A stretch of 64,000 nt of DNA from Nitrospira sp. (GCA_018242765.1 JAFEBH010000001.1:62001-126000); one strand, 5' to 3'; shown: positions 45,851 through 55,386, counted from the first letter of the stretch. Translations and numbers: made by a program. The notes: generated by a model not told the origin, from the sequence alone.

Positions 45851-46756
45851 TATAGCTAAGCCCTTCATCAGTGATAGGTTTTTACGATGTTGTCGATGGC
45901 CACGTGTTCCTGATACGCCCTACGCTTCTTGAGAGCAGCGAAATCATGCTCGATGGGGTTGAGGTCGGGAGAATAGGGCGCGAGAAACAGCAGGGTCGCG
46001 CCCGTTGCTGCGATGAGCTGCGCCGTTTCGGATGACGTATGCAATGCGGCGTTGTCCATGATCACGAGATGGTGGGCGTTCAGACGCGGGAACAGCCGCG
46101 TCTTCAGCCAGGTGTTGAAGACCCCCGTATCGCACGTACCGTCGAACAGCAAGGGCTCTGCCAATCGTCCCTCCCTGCGAGCAGCGAGGAGTGACGTGCG
46201 GGGCCGTCGATGCCCGGAGACCAGGCCGTTCACACGCTGGCCTTTGGGTGCATACCCATGCCGCCGCGCCGTCGACGACACAAACCCGCATTCATCGATG
46301 TACACGGGGTAGTTGCCGCGGCGTACGAACCGCTCGCGAAGACGGAGAAACTGCTTGCGCCGTAGGGGGTCGCGTTCGGAATACCCCCGTCTTTTTTTTA
46401 TGGGCCACCCCCAACTTGCGCAGCGCGTTCCAGATACAGTGCCGGGAGACTCGGAAATGCCGTGCCCGTTCCGCTTGCGTCCAATCGGGATGGGCCTCCA
46501 CATGACAGCGTAACTGCTCCCAACCCAGCTTGCGGGGCTGGCGAGGGTCGGGACGCTGGTAGGTCAGGCCGCCGGGGCTTGAGCCAGCGGTACATGCTCG
46601 CCTCACCGACCTTGAACCGCCGAGCCGCTTCGGTCCTGCTGCTTCCACCGCGAACAAACTCCACAACCCGTTGACGCAAATCTGTTGAGCATCTCATCCC
46701 ATAGGATCGCACACGTCTCCCGTCAATAGCGATCAGTAATTGAGGGCTTAGCTATA
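45851..46756 (-). mobile_element. IS630-family insertion sequence
   Basis: A ~906-bp element bounded by inverted ends: TATAGCTAAGCCCT at 45851 and its complement ending at 46756, with further imperfect matching inside. The terminal TA fits the TA target preference of IS630/Tc1. It contains one transposase gene on the minus strand. It is inserted between the aldolase-like gene and tRNA-Asn. Confidence 0.88.
45868..46697 (-). pseudogene. IS630 transposase, split over three frames
   Basis: The protein is readable in three consecutive frames. The first (46697 to about 46600) has the helix-turn-helix start CSTDLRQRVVEFVRGG. The second (to about 46400) has the winged-helix part HPDWTQAERARHFRVS. 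The third has the DDE domain (YIDECGF, LVIMDNAALH, PYSPDLNPIEHDF). The second switch lies at a run of eight A's and could be programmed -1 frameshifting. The first lies in a C/G run and looks like a true indel or a sequencing error, so the gene is probably inactive. Confidence 0.75.
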
Positions 46757-46868
46757 ACGAGGTAGTCTTGGCCAAGGAATAGTACGGCGCTGCTGAACTA
46801 AGAAGCCTGGTTGAAGGAACATGAGAGCTGTTGATAAGGGGAGAAAATATTATTGGCCAGTAATCTAG

Positions 46869-46944
46869 TGGCTCCCCGGGCAGGACTCGAACCTGCGACC
46901 AGCCGGTTAACAGCCGGCTGCTCTACCAACTGAGCTACCGGGGA
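46869..46944 (-). tRNA. tRNA-Asn (anticodon GTT)
   Basis: A complete 76-base cloverleaf on the minus strand: acceptor TCCCCGG/CCGGGGA, D arm with AGTTGGTA, anticodon stem GCCGG/CCGGC with loop CTGTTAA (anticodon GTT), and T arm GCAGG-TTCGAGT-CCTGC. CCA is encoded. Confidence 0.96.
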
Positions 46945-47008
46945 ACAGAAGCGGCATTCAATTGAGGAGCGTATTCTAGCAAAAAAAATTGCGGAATAGG
47001 GAGATTTT

Positions 47009-47278
47009 TTAGACGTCAAAATCCTCAGTCTCGTCCTCATCTGAGGAGGCATCGGTATTGCCTTCTGCCAATGCAGCATAGTGCTTTGCCCAGGTGAGGT
47101 AGAGATTTCCGCTGTCGCGCATGGTGTCGGCGGCCTTGACTAGCTTTTCGACGAGCTCGGGATCTTTACCCGTGGCGTCGATGACGGCTGCTCGCCGCTC
47201 AATAGCTCGAGGGTACTCATTAATCAGTCCAGCAATCTCCCGCAGGAGCTCGTTGATTATATTGTCTTCATGTTCCAT
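47009..47278 (-). CDS. Small acidic hypothetical protein
   Basis: An 89-residue helical protein with an Asp/Glu-rich tail (SSDEDETEDFDV). The middle (INEYPRAIERRAAVIDATGKD) is regular but of no family I recognise. ATG 47278 is preceded by GGGGG. The frame upstream of it runs through a terminator, so the longer form is unlikely. It lies after the oxidoreductase operon and before tRNA-Asn on the same strand. Confidence 0.65.
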   Translation of the reverse strand: MEHEDNIINELLREIAGLINEYPRAIERRAAVIDATGKDPELVEKLVKAADTMRDSGNLYLTWAKHYAALAEGNTDASSDEDETEDFDV

Positions 47279-47304
47279 ATAGGTACCCCCACGGGCCGCC
47301 AACA

Positions 47305-47338
47305 AAAAACCCCATAGCGTCAACGCCATGGGGTTTTT
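47305..47338. terminator. Bidirectional Rho-independent terminator
   Basis: AAAAACCCCAT pairs with ATGGGGTTTTT, and GCG/CGC extends the stem to a four-base loop TCAA with one mismatch. A-runs and T-runs flank it, so it can terminate in both directions. It ends the oxidoreductase operon (20 bp after its last stop). Confidence 0.9.
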
Positions 47339-47357
47339 CAATTGACATTGCTATCGA

Positions 47358-47636
47358 TCAGCCCTGATAGGCTTGGCCTAAGGCCGCAGATTCTCCCTTT
47401 TGGGCTATCAGCTGGCCGGTCGCACTAACTGCTTGCATGACGATAGCTTCGTGTTTGGCTGCGTTACAGACAACCACACACAGTTCACACCCCTTACAAC
47501 GGTCGATGACAACTTCGGCCACCATCTTGGTGGTGTTCAAGTCCAGACAGTTCGCTTCAGGACAATACATGATGCACAGGCGGCACCCTTTCTTCGCTGT
47601 GCATTTTTCATCGATAACTTGCGCAATGTTATACAT
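47358..47636 (-). CDS. 2-oxoacid:ferredoxin oxidoreductase, delta (ferredoxin) subunit
   Basis: A 92-residue protein with two [4Fe-4S] sites: a first Cys before KKGCRLCIMYCP and a second full motif CKGCELCVVVC. It passes electrons between the catalytic subunits and soluble ferredoxin. It is the last gene of the five-gene minus-strand operon, 17 bp after the gamma subunit and just before the terminator. Confidence 0.9.
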   Translation of the reverse strand: MYNIAQVIDEKCTAKKGCRLCIMYCPEANCLDLNTTKMVAEVVIDRCKGCELCVVVCNAAKHEAIVMQAVSATGQLIAQKGESAALGQAYQG

Positions 47637-47653
47637 GTAACGTCGTTCCTTTA

Positions 47654-48361
47654 TTACGCCGCAACAGCCGGATTACCAATACGCAATTCAATCTTATTCT
47701 TTTCTGCCCATTGAGTGGCGATTTCATATGCCCGTTTCACCGTTGCAAGGTTCTTTGCCAGCAACATTTCCTTCTTGGCGAACTTCTTCTTAATCGCTTC
47801 GTCTAATGAAGCCGTACCGCCTGAGGCAACGAATTTCTTCCCGAATCGTTCTTGGAGAGCTCCATCCAACGCTTCCATGGAGACGCATTTCGTGATCCCA
47901 GCGACGGATCCGATCATGGTCATATTCGTTGACAGTTCTGTTCCGGCAATCTCGATAGCGATTTGTGTTCCTGGAATGTAGAACACCGCTACCTTTAGAT
48001 CCTTGAGCCGTTCCACGTCTTCCTCGGACAGAAGGGGGACATCGGAGTTGATGATGACCACGCCGCCTTCTTTAATGCCAGAATAGAAGGGCATGGTGTA
48101 ACTCTTCCCCATGGTGATGACCTGAGGATGGAACACTTGGATGACATCTGGGAATACTAGTTCGCCGCGATCGTAAATCCGCTCAATGCCGATGCGGCAA
48201 TAGCTCTCAGCTGGTGCCATCCGTTTTTCCGCACCGAAGAAGGGATTTGAGATGGAAAATTTCCCATCCCGGTTTGCAGCCATGGCCATGACATGAGCAG
48301 CTGTGACGGCACCCTGCCCTCCTAACCCTGACATTCGTATGTTCAATCTTTTTTTAATCAT
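47654..48361 (-). CDS. 2-oxoacid:ferredoxin oxidoreductase, gamma subunit
   Basis: A 235-residue subunit with the family start MSGLGGQGAVTAAHVMAMA. It forms the catalytic-domain gamma part. Fourteen bp lie between the beta stop and this ATG. It belongs to the pyruvate/2-oxoglutarate synthase group; the substrate cannot be settled from this subunit. Confidence 0.9.
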   Translation of the reverse strand: MIKKRLNIRMSGLGGQGAVTAAHVMAMAANRDGKFSISNPFFGAEKRMAPAESYCRIGIERIYDRGELVFPDVIQVFHPQVITMGKSYTMPFYSGIKEGGVVIINSDVPLLSEEDVERLKDLKVAVFYIPGTQIAIEIAGTELSTNMTMIGSVAGITKCVSMEALDGALQERFGKKFVASGGTASLDEAIKKKFAKKEMLLAKNLATVKRAYEIATQWAEKNKIELRIGNPAVAA

Positions 48362-48375
48362 GAGCGATCTCCGGT

Positions 48376-49287
48376 CTAGTTCGCTTGTGCCTGTGCGGCC
48401 AATTGTTTGGCTGCAGCCTTTCGTTCTTTATCTTTGGCAGCCAGCTCGGCCAAGAGTTGCTTTGCCGGTTCGCTGATATATTCCTTGTAGGCGAACCGCT
48501 CGGTCGGCTTTTCTGAATCACGCATCTCTTGTAAGCCTTCCATGCTGTTCTTGCCGATCTCAAGAATGCAGGGTGTGTAGAGTTGGAGATAAGTTGGACC
48601 GATCTCACGAGCGATGTGCACGGCATTGCGGATGACTTTCTCAACCAACGACGGTTTGCTGACAGTACAGTTGACGACATAGTGGCAGCCGGACTCGCGT
48701 GCGATTTCAGGAAGCCGTACTTTATCAAAGAGCTTGCCAACCGGCGCCATTTTTGCGACGAACCCCTTCTGCATGAGGCCGCTTTCCTGGCCACCGGTGT
48801 TTGCGTAAAGCTCATTGTCAAAGCAGATGGTTGTGAACTTTTCCTGACGGAACCAAGCTTGGAGTGTCATGTCCAGACCGATATCGACGGTTGCCCCGTC
48901 ACCGGCAAGGACCACCACATCCTTGACCCGACCTGGGAAACGAACGCTTAGCGCGCGCTTTAAGCCGGATGCGACCGCGTTCTGGTTGCCGAACAGCGAA
49001 TGGATGTTATGTACAGCGACCATCGGGAAGACCAAGCTGGTACAGCCGGTGGATCCGACCATTACCGTATCTTCTGGATTCGGCAGCGAAGCTAAAATGT
49101 ACCGGAAAGCCATCGATTCTGGGCAGCCAGCACAGAGTGAGTGCTGTTCAATCAGCTCCTTCGAGGTTCCGATATCTTTCCAGCCACGATCTTCCTTGCC
49201 GTAGGTTGCGCTCTTGACAAGATCTTGATAATCCGACGGCATGATATCGTACAGGGCTTCGGAGATTTGTATCCGCTCTTTGCTCAT
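48376..49287 (-). CDS. 2-oxoacid:ferredoxin oxidoreductase, beta (TPP-binding) subunit
   Basis: A 303-residue subunit that binds thiamine diphosphate through GDGATVDIG and the following YANTGGQ block. LCAGC near residue 34 and a later Cys bind the [4Fe-4S] cluster. It lies 54 bp after the alpha gene. With the alpha subunit it carries out reductive carboxylation of acetyl-CoA or succinyl-CoA in the reductive TCA cycle (inference from organism type), or the oxidative reverse reaction. Confidence 0.93.
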   Translation of the reverse strand: MSKERIQISEALYDIMPSDYQDLVKSATYGKEDRGWKDIGTSKELIEQHSLCAGCPESMAFRYILASLPNPEDTVMVGSTGCTSLVFPMVAVHNIHSLFGNQNAVASGLKRALSVRFPGRVKDVVVLAGDGATVDIGLDMTLQAWFRQEKFTTICFDNELYANTGGQESGLMQKGFVAKMAPVGKLFDKVRLPEIARESGCHYVVNCTVSKPSLVEKVIRNAVHIAREIGPTYLQLYTPCILEIGKNSMEGLQEMRDSEKPTERFAYKEYISEPAKQLLAELAAKDKERKAAAKQLAAQAQAN

Positions 49288-49341
49288 ATATCCTCCTCAG
49301 TATCGCTTGTTTAGGGCGAACAGGTTCGAATGCAATGGACC

Positions 49342-50553
49342 TCAGCTTCCACGACCAGCCAAGGAGAAGGTCTTCATCCCTAGGGCTGTCTTGATTTCCG
49401 ATACGATAATCTCCGGCGGCATAGTCATTCCGCCGCAGACGTGTGGGCCAGCATGGACGCGATGCGGATTGGGAATCGAGGCCCGGATTTCTTTGGCCAG
49501 CCATCCCGTCACATTGAACTCCGGCACGAAGATGTGCTTTGCGTTCTTCGTGGCCTCGCGAATTTCTTCTTCAGGCCACGGGCGTAGTGCCTTCACCTTC
49601 ACGAGCCCGCATCGCACGCCTTCGTCTTCCAGCATGCGGATGGCTTCACGGCCTTGCGAAACAGCCGTACCTGAGGCCACGATCACGACATCTGCGTCAG
49701 TATTCTCCGTATCGATCAGGCCATTCAACCAATGGATTGTGTGTTTGCGCGAGCGTTCAACGGCAGCCCAGATCTCCTGCTGCCAGCTGGCATGCGTTGC
49801 GTAGCTGATGTAGTTGCTCTTCATCACAAACGGATCACGCATCATGCGCACGGGAGGACATTCCATATCCATACAGGGGACAGGCGACCGGTAGGGGTCG
49901 TAGGGCGGAAGACACATATCGGTCGGTGTAAGGTTCACCACATCCTTCGTATGGGTGACGAAAAACCCATCGCAACACAATGCGAGCGGGAGATGTACAT
50001 CTGGCTCTTCAGACACGATATATCCCTTCAGAATCCAATCAAAGAAGTCCTGTGCAGTCTCCGCATGCCATACCAACATACCGGTATTCAAGAGATATGC
50101 AATTTCAAGAGTATCCGGTTGAATCGACAGCGGTGAGTTGATTCCTCGACAGGTGACAATCATCTGAATTGGCAGACGTGCACCGGCCCACATCGGGAAA
50201 TTCTCCATGGCGCGCATGGTGCCGGGTCCTGCCGTCGTTGTAAACACACGGGCTCCACCGAATGAAGCTCCCGCACATTGCGACATCACAGCAAACTCGC
50301 TTTCGCCACGGAAGTAGTCGCCAATGTAGCCCTCAGCAAATAACTCACCAATCAGCGCCGCGGCTTCGCTCTGCGGCGTAATTGGATAGGCAATCATGAC
50401 ATCGCAACTAGCACGTCGAATTGCTTCCTTGATGACCTCGGATCCTGTGAAAAATGACGGAGTGCGAGGGGCCTCATGTAACATCTTCCACGGATCGGTA
50501 TACACTTGCCCTTTTTTATTTTGTGTCCCAATAACGGACTTTGTTTCTGCCAT
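49342..50553 (-). CDS. 2-oxoacid:ferredoxin oxidoreductase, alpha subunit
   Basis: A 403-residue subunit with the pyrimidine-binding start MIAYPITPQSEAAALIGEL and the TTAGPGTMRAMENFPMWAG block, then a transketolase-C-like C-terminal half (ADVVIVASGTAVSQGREAI). It binds substrate and the pyrimidine ring of TPP. Second gene of the operon, 38 bp after the epsilon gene. Confidence 0.93.
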   Translation of the reverse strand: MAETKSVIGTQNKKGQVYTDPWKMLHEAPRTPSFFTGSEVIKEAIRRASCDVMIAYPITPQSEAAALIGELFAEGYIGDYFRGESEFAVMSQCAGASFGGARVFTTTAGPGTMRAMENFPMWAGARLPIQMIVTCRGINSPLSIQPDTLEIAYLLNTGMLVWHAETAQDFFDWILKGYIVSEEPDVHLPLALCCDGFFVTHTKDVVNLTPTDMCLPPYDPYRSPVPCMDMECPPVRMMRDPFVMKSNYISYATHASWQQEIWAAVERSRKHTIHWLNGLIDTENTDADVVIVASGTAVSQGREAIRMLEDEGVRCGLVKVKALRPWPEEEIREATKNAKHIFVPEFNVTGWLAKEIRASIPNPHRVHAGPHVCGGMTMPPEIIVSEIKTALGMKTFSLAGRGS

Positions 50554-50591
50554 GATCCAGCCTCCTTTATCGCTCTGGGGTTTTCAAACGG

Positions 50592-51224
50592 CTAATTTGA
50601 AGCCCCGGTCTTGGCTGACAGACGCGGTTGGACGGTCCCTTTCAATCGCTTGACGGTATCAGCCAACCGCATGATTTTGTCCACTGATGCATCACGGAAT
50701 GATAGCATCGCATCTTCGTGACCAGCTTGTGCGCACATGGCGATGGTATAACATGACGTCCCGCCGCGAATGATTTTCAGCGACAGATTGGCCTGATGAC
50801 AATGGACTCCGATAAACATGCAGCAATCGATCTTATTGTGCCAGATGGTCAAGTTCGGGTGGTTTGGGTTAATCTCAACCTCAGGGTTGATCTTGGGATA
50901 TTTGGGCCGATAGTCCGGCATGGGGATTAACATCGGTTTTTGACCGGGCTGAACACATTCTTTTAAGGCGTTGAACAGATGTCGAATTGCTGTCGCTTTT
51001 TTAGCCGCTTTCTCGTTCCACGCCCAAAGCACGAGTGGCCCTGGGAAAATAGTTGGAACCTTCGCCATCAGAAATTGGCGAGCAGCCTCTTCATACGCCT
51101 TTTCTTCTGATGCGATCACACCGTTAATATGCGCTTCTCCCGGGTTGGGCAAACGAATTCCCATGCTTGCGGCAGCCGGAGGAAGAAAGTGTTCGGGGCC
51201 TGGGAGTACACGATAGTCACTCAT
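50592..51224 (-). CDS. 2-oxoacid:ferredoxin oxidoreductase, epsilon subunit
   Basis: A 210-residue subunit of the five-subunit enzyme first described in Hydrogenobacter (for/por type). It is probably related to the carbon-monoxide-dehydrogenase/ferredoxin-oxidoreductase accessory group: the HNKIDCCMFIGVHCHQANLS block has Cys and His that could bind a metal, though no standard cluster motif is clear. It heads the operon here, so the order is epsilon-alpha-beta-gamma-delta. Its presence separates this enzyme from four-subunit bacterial versions. Confidence 0.8.
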   Translation of the reverse strand: MSDYRVLPGPEHFLPPAAASMGIRLPNPGEAHINGVIASEEKAYEEAARQFLMAKVPTIFPGPLVLWAWNEKAAKKATAIRHLFNALKECVQPGQKPMLIPMPDYRPKYPKINPEVEINPNHPNLTIWHNKIDCCMFIGVHCHQANLSLKIIRGGTSCYTIAMCAQAGHEDAMLSFRDASVDKIMRLADTVKRLKGTVQPRLSAKTGASN

Positions 51225-51546
51225 CGCAACCTACACTCCGAATAAAAGTAAAGGTTTATATAATAAATACTATTTATCATGCTCATGGTTCGTTGGAGCA
51301 CTTTAAGCCCTTTCCCGACCCTCTGCAAGATCACAGAAGGCCCACGCTAAAGAGCTTTCGGGCCACTACTTGGGCAGATGAATTAGGCCCTTTGCCCTCT
51401 TTAAGTCACAATTTTGGAGGGCTCAACTACTAGCGAGGTCGATCCATTATAGGTGTCGATTGTTTAGATTGTCAACGAAGGTTCAGCTTGGGCATGGTGG
51501 GACTGCTTCTCGAGAATGAAAATGATCTACCTCAAGATGTATTGTA
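51225..51546. other. Leader of the oxidoreductase operon
   Basis: From the promoter at 51446-51475 to ATG 51224 there are about 215 untranslated bases. On the minus strand two pairs could form stems: GCCCTC with GAGGGC, and GGCCC with GGGCC further down. The last 50 bases are very A/T-rich. It may be a regulatory leader; I could not match it to a known riboswitch. Confidence 0.45.
51446..51475 (-). promoter_or_regulatory. Sigma-70-type promoter of the oxidoreductase operon
   Basis: On the minus strand TTGACA (51475-51470) and TATAAT (51451-51446) are perfect consensus boxes 18 bases apart. They point to the five-gene operon, with a start near 51438. Confidence 0.8.
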
Positions 51547-52818
51547 TTATGGAAGTTGTTTGCAGGCAGGCATCGATCCAAGTCTGCAGGCGCGTTGAAA
51601 GTCGTTCTTGGCAGAATCTCCTTGGATCTCATTTTGGTAGAGCTGTGCTCTTGCAAGTAAGGCTCGCTTCTCTGTTGGGTCACTCCTCAGAACAGTGCTC
51701 AAGTCTTCAATCGCCAGGATCGGCTGCTTCAACTGCTGATAGATTTTGCTCCTGAGTAAGTACGCATCCTTTTGATAGGGAATCCAGCTGTCGTGAAGAT
51801 GGGGGGAGAGGCACTTTTGTAAAGCGGAAAGGGCAGGGACCCATTGCCCGAGAGCCGCTAGTTTTCTGGCCTCCGCGGTATACAGGGTAATAAGGTGGAG
51901 TCGTGCGGGATCAAAGAAGGGGGCTAGTTCCAGTGCTCGTTCGTACGAAAGGACAGCCTCTTGTGGGCGATTGAGCCAGGTATCGACGTCGCCTTTCCCT
52001 AAAAGTGCCCAGGTGTTTTGAGGGTCGATAAGGAGTGCGCGGTCAAAATCCATTCGGGCATTGTCGACATACTCGGAATATTCACTTGGTCTTGTCCTAT
52101 TCGAATATGCGGCGGATGCGAGGCCCAGATAGGTTTGACCGCGGAGGATGAGTGGATCAATGGAGTGAGGAGCCAATACAGCTGCCTGAGCGGTCAACTT
52201 GAGTTTCATGGAAAGATCTTGAAGCGCCATTGCTTTTTCGATCAACGCTTGAGCTTGCTCTTGAGTTCTACTGGTACGGCCGATCGGTTCAATCGTGAGG
52301 GTTCGCACCCCAGCGGGAGAGGACTTGAGGGTCTCAAGCTGGGTCTTGAGTGCGGCATTCTCTTTTTGGAGGCGGCGATAGGGGGCGGCCAATCGCTGCT
52401 CCGAGTGCCATTTTCGAACTGCCATCCGTAGGCCCTCCAGGTCGACGACTGCGCGGATTCGGACATAAAAGCTTGGACGGTCATTTGTGAACGTGCGACG
52501 AGACTCAAGGATTTCAGTTTTTGTGATCGCCCCGGCAATGGTCCGGATTTCTAACGAGCTTATCTGGAGACTCGTACCACCCGCGATTTTTTCTCTATCT
52601 AAGAAGGTAGATTCGATATACAGTCCAGCCTCCTCCACGGCCCTGCGTTGGGCTCGCTGGAGCACTTGCTCCTCAGCGACGGTAAGGGTGTCGCTATCGC
52701 CCATCACATAATGTCCTTCGGCTATGATAACGGTTTCCGAGGCGAATGTTGGAAGGGACCATACCAATAGGGAGATAGTGATGAGAAAAGGAAGGTTCAG
52801 TATCCTTTCAAAACTCAT
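51547..52818 (-). CDS. Exported TPR-repeat protein
   Basis: A 423-residue protein with a signal peptide (cut near residue 26). An N-terminal domain (about 28-130; VAEEQVLQRAQRRAVEEAG) resembles LPP20/FlgT-like lipoprotein domains. A short coiled coil and about four TPR units (190-400; NTWALLGKGDVDTWLNRPQEA) follow. Two Cys lie near the end. Probably a periplasmic scaffold. I chose ATG 52818; the frame reaches 52863. Confidence 0.72.
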   Translation of the reverse strand: MSFERILNLPFLITISLLVWSLPTFASETVIIAEGHYVMGDSDTLTVAEEQVLQRAQRRAVEEAGLYIESTFLDREKIAGGTSLQISSLEIRTIAGAITKTEILESRRTFTNDRPSFYVRIRAVVDLEGLRMAVRKWHSEQRLAAPYRRLQKENAALKTQLETLKSSPAGVRTLTIEPIGRTSRTQEQAQALIEKAMALQDLSMKLKLTAQAAVLAPHSIDPLILRGQTYLGLASAAYSNRTRPSEYSEYVDNARMDFDRALLIDPQNTWALLGKGDVDTWLNRPQEAVLSYERALELAPFFDPARLHLITLYTAEARKLAALGQWVPALSALQKCLSPHLHDSWIPYQKDAYLLRSKIYQQLKQPILAIEDLSTVLRSDPTEKRALLARAQLYQNEIQGDSAKNDFQRACRLGSMPACKQLP

Positions 52819-52902
52819 ATGCAAACTATACAGCTCGACTGCCCAGCCGGACAATGCACCCAAAAGGGGAGGGCGACGGCCAATTTTGGGGAAGCGATCT
52901 AC

Positions 52903-53202
52903 TTAAGGGAGAGGAAAGGGATTAGTGAGAGGTGTGGGGAAAACCTGCATAAACGGATGAATGTCTAGACTTGCGAAGACTCCATGAATGGTATAAGGAT
53001 CCTGCCGCGCAAATTCCTCAGCTTCCTCCTTGGTGTCGAATTCTAAGACGAGCAAGCTTCCCGTCTTATCGGTGAGAGGGCCGGCCAGGATCACTCGCCC
53101 TTGTTTATCAAGCCGTTCAAGGTTGGCAAGGTGGGCAGCTCGATGCATTTTCCTCTTTACTTCTCCGTCTGGTCCATCATGCCCAATAATGACAAATTTC
53201 AT
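52903..53202 (-). CDS. YciI-like protein
   Basis: A 99-residue ferredoxin-like-fold protein of the YciI type, with HLANLERLDKQGRVILAGPL and the FDTKEEAEEFARQDPY segment; His and Asp are in the usual positions. Function is generally unknown. ATG 53202 gives the family length; the frame upstream overlaps the DUF2203 gene. Confidence 0.8.
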   Translation of the reverse strand: MKFVIIGHDGPDGEVKRKMHRAAHLANLERLDKQGRVILAGPLTDKTGSLLVLEFDTKEEAEEFARQDPYTIHGVFASLDIHPFMQVFPTPLTNPFPLP

Positions 53203-53228
53203 GGTGAAATTGAGTGGAAGAAAAGAAT

Positions 53229-53651
53229 TCAGCTTTCGGAGGGCTCTTCTTCTATGGGACAACGATCTTTGTAGCCGGTGGTAACTTCGTGCCACCAGCG
53301 AATTTCCTTTTCGCCCAGTTTCCAGCATAAGTAGACAACTCGGCCGTTTCGGATATGCGGGAAGTCGCAGAGCCCTAGGTCAATGTCCTTTACAACGATT
53401 CCTAGCTCATGGATGGCCTGGAGATGCGTGCTGATGTCCAGAAGGCTTTTCACATAAGGTCCTCCCGCCGACGTCCCACCTCCGAGCGCAGCATTGGCTG
53501 AGGCCTTACCCACTTCCTCCCGAGTTCGTACAAGCACTGCTTTCCCCTCTTGGACGGTCGAGAGGTGCTTCTGGAGTTGAGGGAGGAGGTGATTGGCTTC
53601 CGAGAGGGAGAAGACCCGTTCCGGAGTTATCTCGTTTTCTCCATGTGCCAT
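53229..53651 (-). CDS. DUF2203 protein
   Basis: A 140-residue soluble protein with the DUF2203 blocks FSLSEANHLLPQLQ, VVKDIDLGLCDFPHIRNGR and YLCWKLGEKEIRWWHE. Function unknown. The start may also be at ATG 53678. The YciI-like gene follows by 26 bp on the same strand. Confidence 0.82.
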   Translation of the reverse strand: MAHGENEITPERVFSLSEANHLLPQLQKHLSTVQEGKAVLVRTREEVGKASANAALGGGTSAGGPYVKSLLDISTHLQAIHELGIVVKDIDLGLCDFPHIRNGRVVYLCWKLGEKEIRWWHEVTTGYKDRCPIEEEPSES

Positions 53652-53761
53652 AACGTAATTGTATTTCCTGTGTAACATACTTCTGATCGTGTGGACAACC
53701 CGGTGCAGATGACGTGTTCAGGGTAAGGATGTGTTTCTGACGACAAAATTTCTGAGGCCAG

Positions 53762-53790
53762 TTGACAAGTAGCAGGTGCATAGGTATCAT
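53762..53790 (+). promoter_or_regulatory. Sigma-70-type promoter upstream of rho
   Basis: TTGACA (53762-53767) and TATCAT (53785-53790) with 17-base spacing. It lies ~325 bases before the rho start, which would give a long leader as is common for autoregulated rho genes. The stretch 53679-54114 holds no gene. Confidence 0.65.
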
Positions 53791-54114
53791 CACACCAGTG
53801 TCGGGGTTGGGCTGAATCTCTCCATTTGGGTAATTCAATTCTGGAACCTGTCTCGATTCAAACCTAGCGTCAGTTGGTGCGGTGGAGTTCAGTTGCTAAT
53901 CAAACATAGTGCCTGAGTGGTATCGCATGGGAATGATAATGATAGCGTTTTCCCATCACGAGTAAGAAGCGGACTTCCGCAAGTTTTTCCACCCAAAACA
54001 GACTCAAGACCTAAAGCGAATCAATTTAAAGAAACAACACGTTTGCATGGCCAAACAGGTTACGCGAATTCTTCCATCTAAACGATAACCGAGCCGAGGC
54101 TCGAGAGGAGTCGT

Positions 54115-55386
54115 ATGTCAGTAGCTAGGGGGGAAGTAATGCATCTTGCCGAACTGAAGCAGAAATCCATCGCCGATCTGAATGACGTGGCTCGAGAATT
54201 GAAGATTGAAGGAGCTGCGAATTTACGAAAGCAGGAGCTCATTTTTGCGATCCTCCAGGCCCAAACCGAAAAAAATGGCGTGGTCTTTGGAGAGGGAGTG
54301 TTAGAAACGTTACCTGACGGGTTCGGCTTTCTTCGCGCACCAGATTCTAATTATCTCCCTGGGCCTGACGACATTTATATCTCCCCATCGCAGATTCGAC
54401 GGTTTAATCTTCGTACCGGTGATATCGTCTCGGGTCAAATCCGTCCCCCCAAGGAGAGTGAGCGGTATTTTGCATTGCTCAAGGTTGAAAAGGTCAACTA
54501 TGAAGATCCTGAGGTTGCACGGGATAAAATCTTATTCGATAACCTGACTCCGTTGTATCCGGAGGAGCGGATCAATCTGGAGTTTGATCGAGAGGAATAC
54601 TGCACCCGTGTGATGGATCTAACGACTCCGATCGGGAAGGGGCAGCGCGGATTGATTGTGGCCGCGCCTCGCACCGGTAAGACGATGTTGCTGCAGGCGA
54701 TTGCCCGCGCGATTCTGAGGAACCACAAGGAAGTGACACTGATCGTGCTGTTGATCGATGAACGGCCAGAAGAGGTGACTGACTGGCAGCGCCAGGTCAA
54801 GGCTGAGGTCATCAGCTCGACCTTCGATGAACCGGCTCAGCGGCATGCTCAGGTAGCTGAAATGGTGCTGGAGAAAGCCAAGCGGCTGGTTGAACACAAG
54901 AAAGACGTCGTTATTTTACTGGATAGCATTACCAGGCTTGCTCGTGCCTACAATACCATTGCGCCTCCCAGCGGGAAGGTGCTCTCTGGAGGGTTAGATT
55001 CCAATGCGTTGCAGCGGCCCAAGCGTTTCTTTGGCGCAGCCAGAAACATTGAGAACGGTGGCAGCTTGACGATTATGGCGACAGCGTTAGTCGATACAGG
55101 AAGTCGTATGGACGACGTCATTTTCGAGGAATTCAAGGGAACCGGCAATATGGAAGTACATTTGGATCGGCGTTTGGCAGACAAGCGACTCTTCCCGGCA
55201 ATTGATATCAGTCAGTCTGGGACGAGGAAAGAAGAGCTGTTGGTGGACAAAGATCGACTGAACAAGATGTGGATTCTGCGCAAGGTTTTGAGTCCCTTGG
55301 GCACGATGGAAGCGATGGAGTTTCTCATGGACAAGATCAGCGGAACCAAAAACAACCAAGAGTTTCTGCAGTCCATGAATCGCTAA
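54115..55386 (+). CDS. rho: Transcription termination factor Rho
   Basis: A 423-residue hexameric RNA helicase. The N-terminal Rho-N and cold-shock domains ([34 protein letters not shown]) bind RNA. The ATPase core has Walker A APRTGKT (184-190), Walker [11 protein letters not shown] and the Q-loop [12 protein letters not shown]. Length is typical. GAGGAG four bases before ATG 54115 fixes the start; ATG 54139 is a possible alternative. It terminates untranslated transcripts. First gene of the rho-rpmE-prfA core block. Confidence 0.97.
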   Translation: MSVARGEVMHLAELKQKSIADLNDVARELKIEGAANLRKQELIFAILQAQTEKNGVVFGEGVLETLPDGFGFLRAPDSNYLPGPDDIYISPSQIRRFNLRTGDIVSGQIRPPKESERYFALLKVEKVNYEDPEVARDKILFDNLTPLYPEERINLEFDREEYCTRVMDLTTPIGKGQRGLIVAAPRTGKTMLLQAIARAILRNHKEVTLIVLLIDERPEEVTDWQRQVKAEVISSTFDEPAQRHAQVAEMVLEKAKRLVEHKKDVVILLDSITRLARAYNTIAPPSGKVLSGGLDSNALQRPKRFFGAARNIENGGSLTIMATALVDTGSRMDDVIFEEFKGTGNMEVHLDRRLADKRLFPAIDISQSGTRKEELLVDKDRLNKMWILRKVLSPLGTMEAMEFLMDKISGTKNNQEFLQSMNR

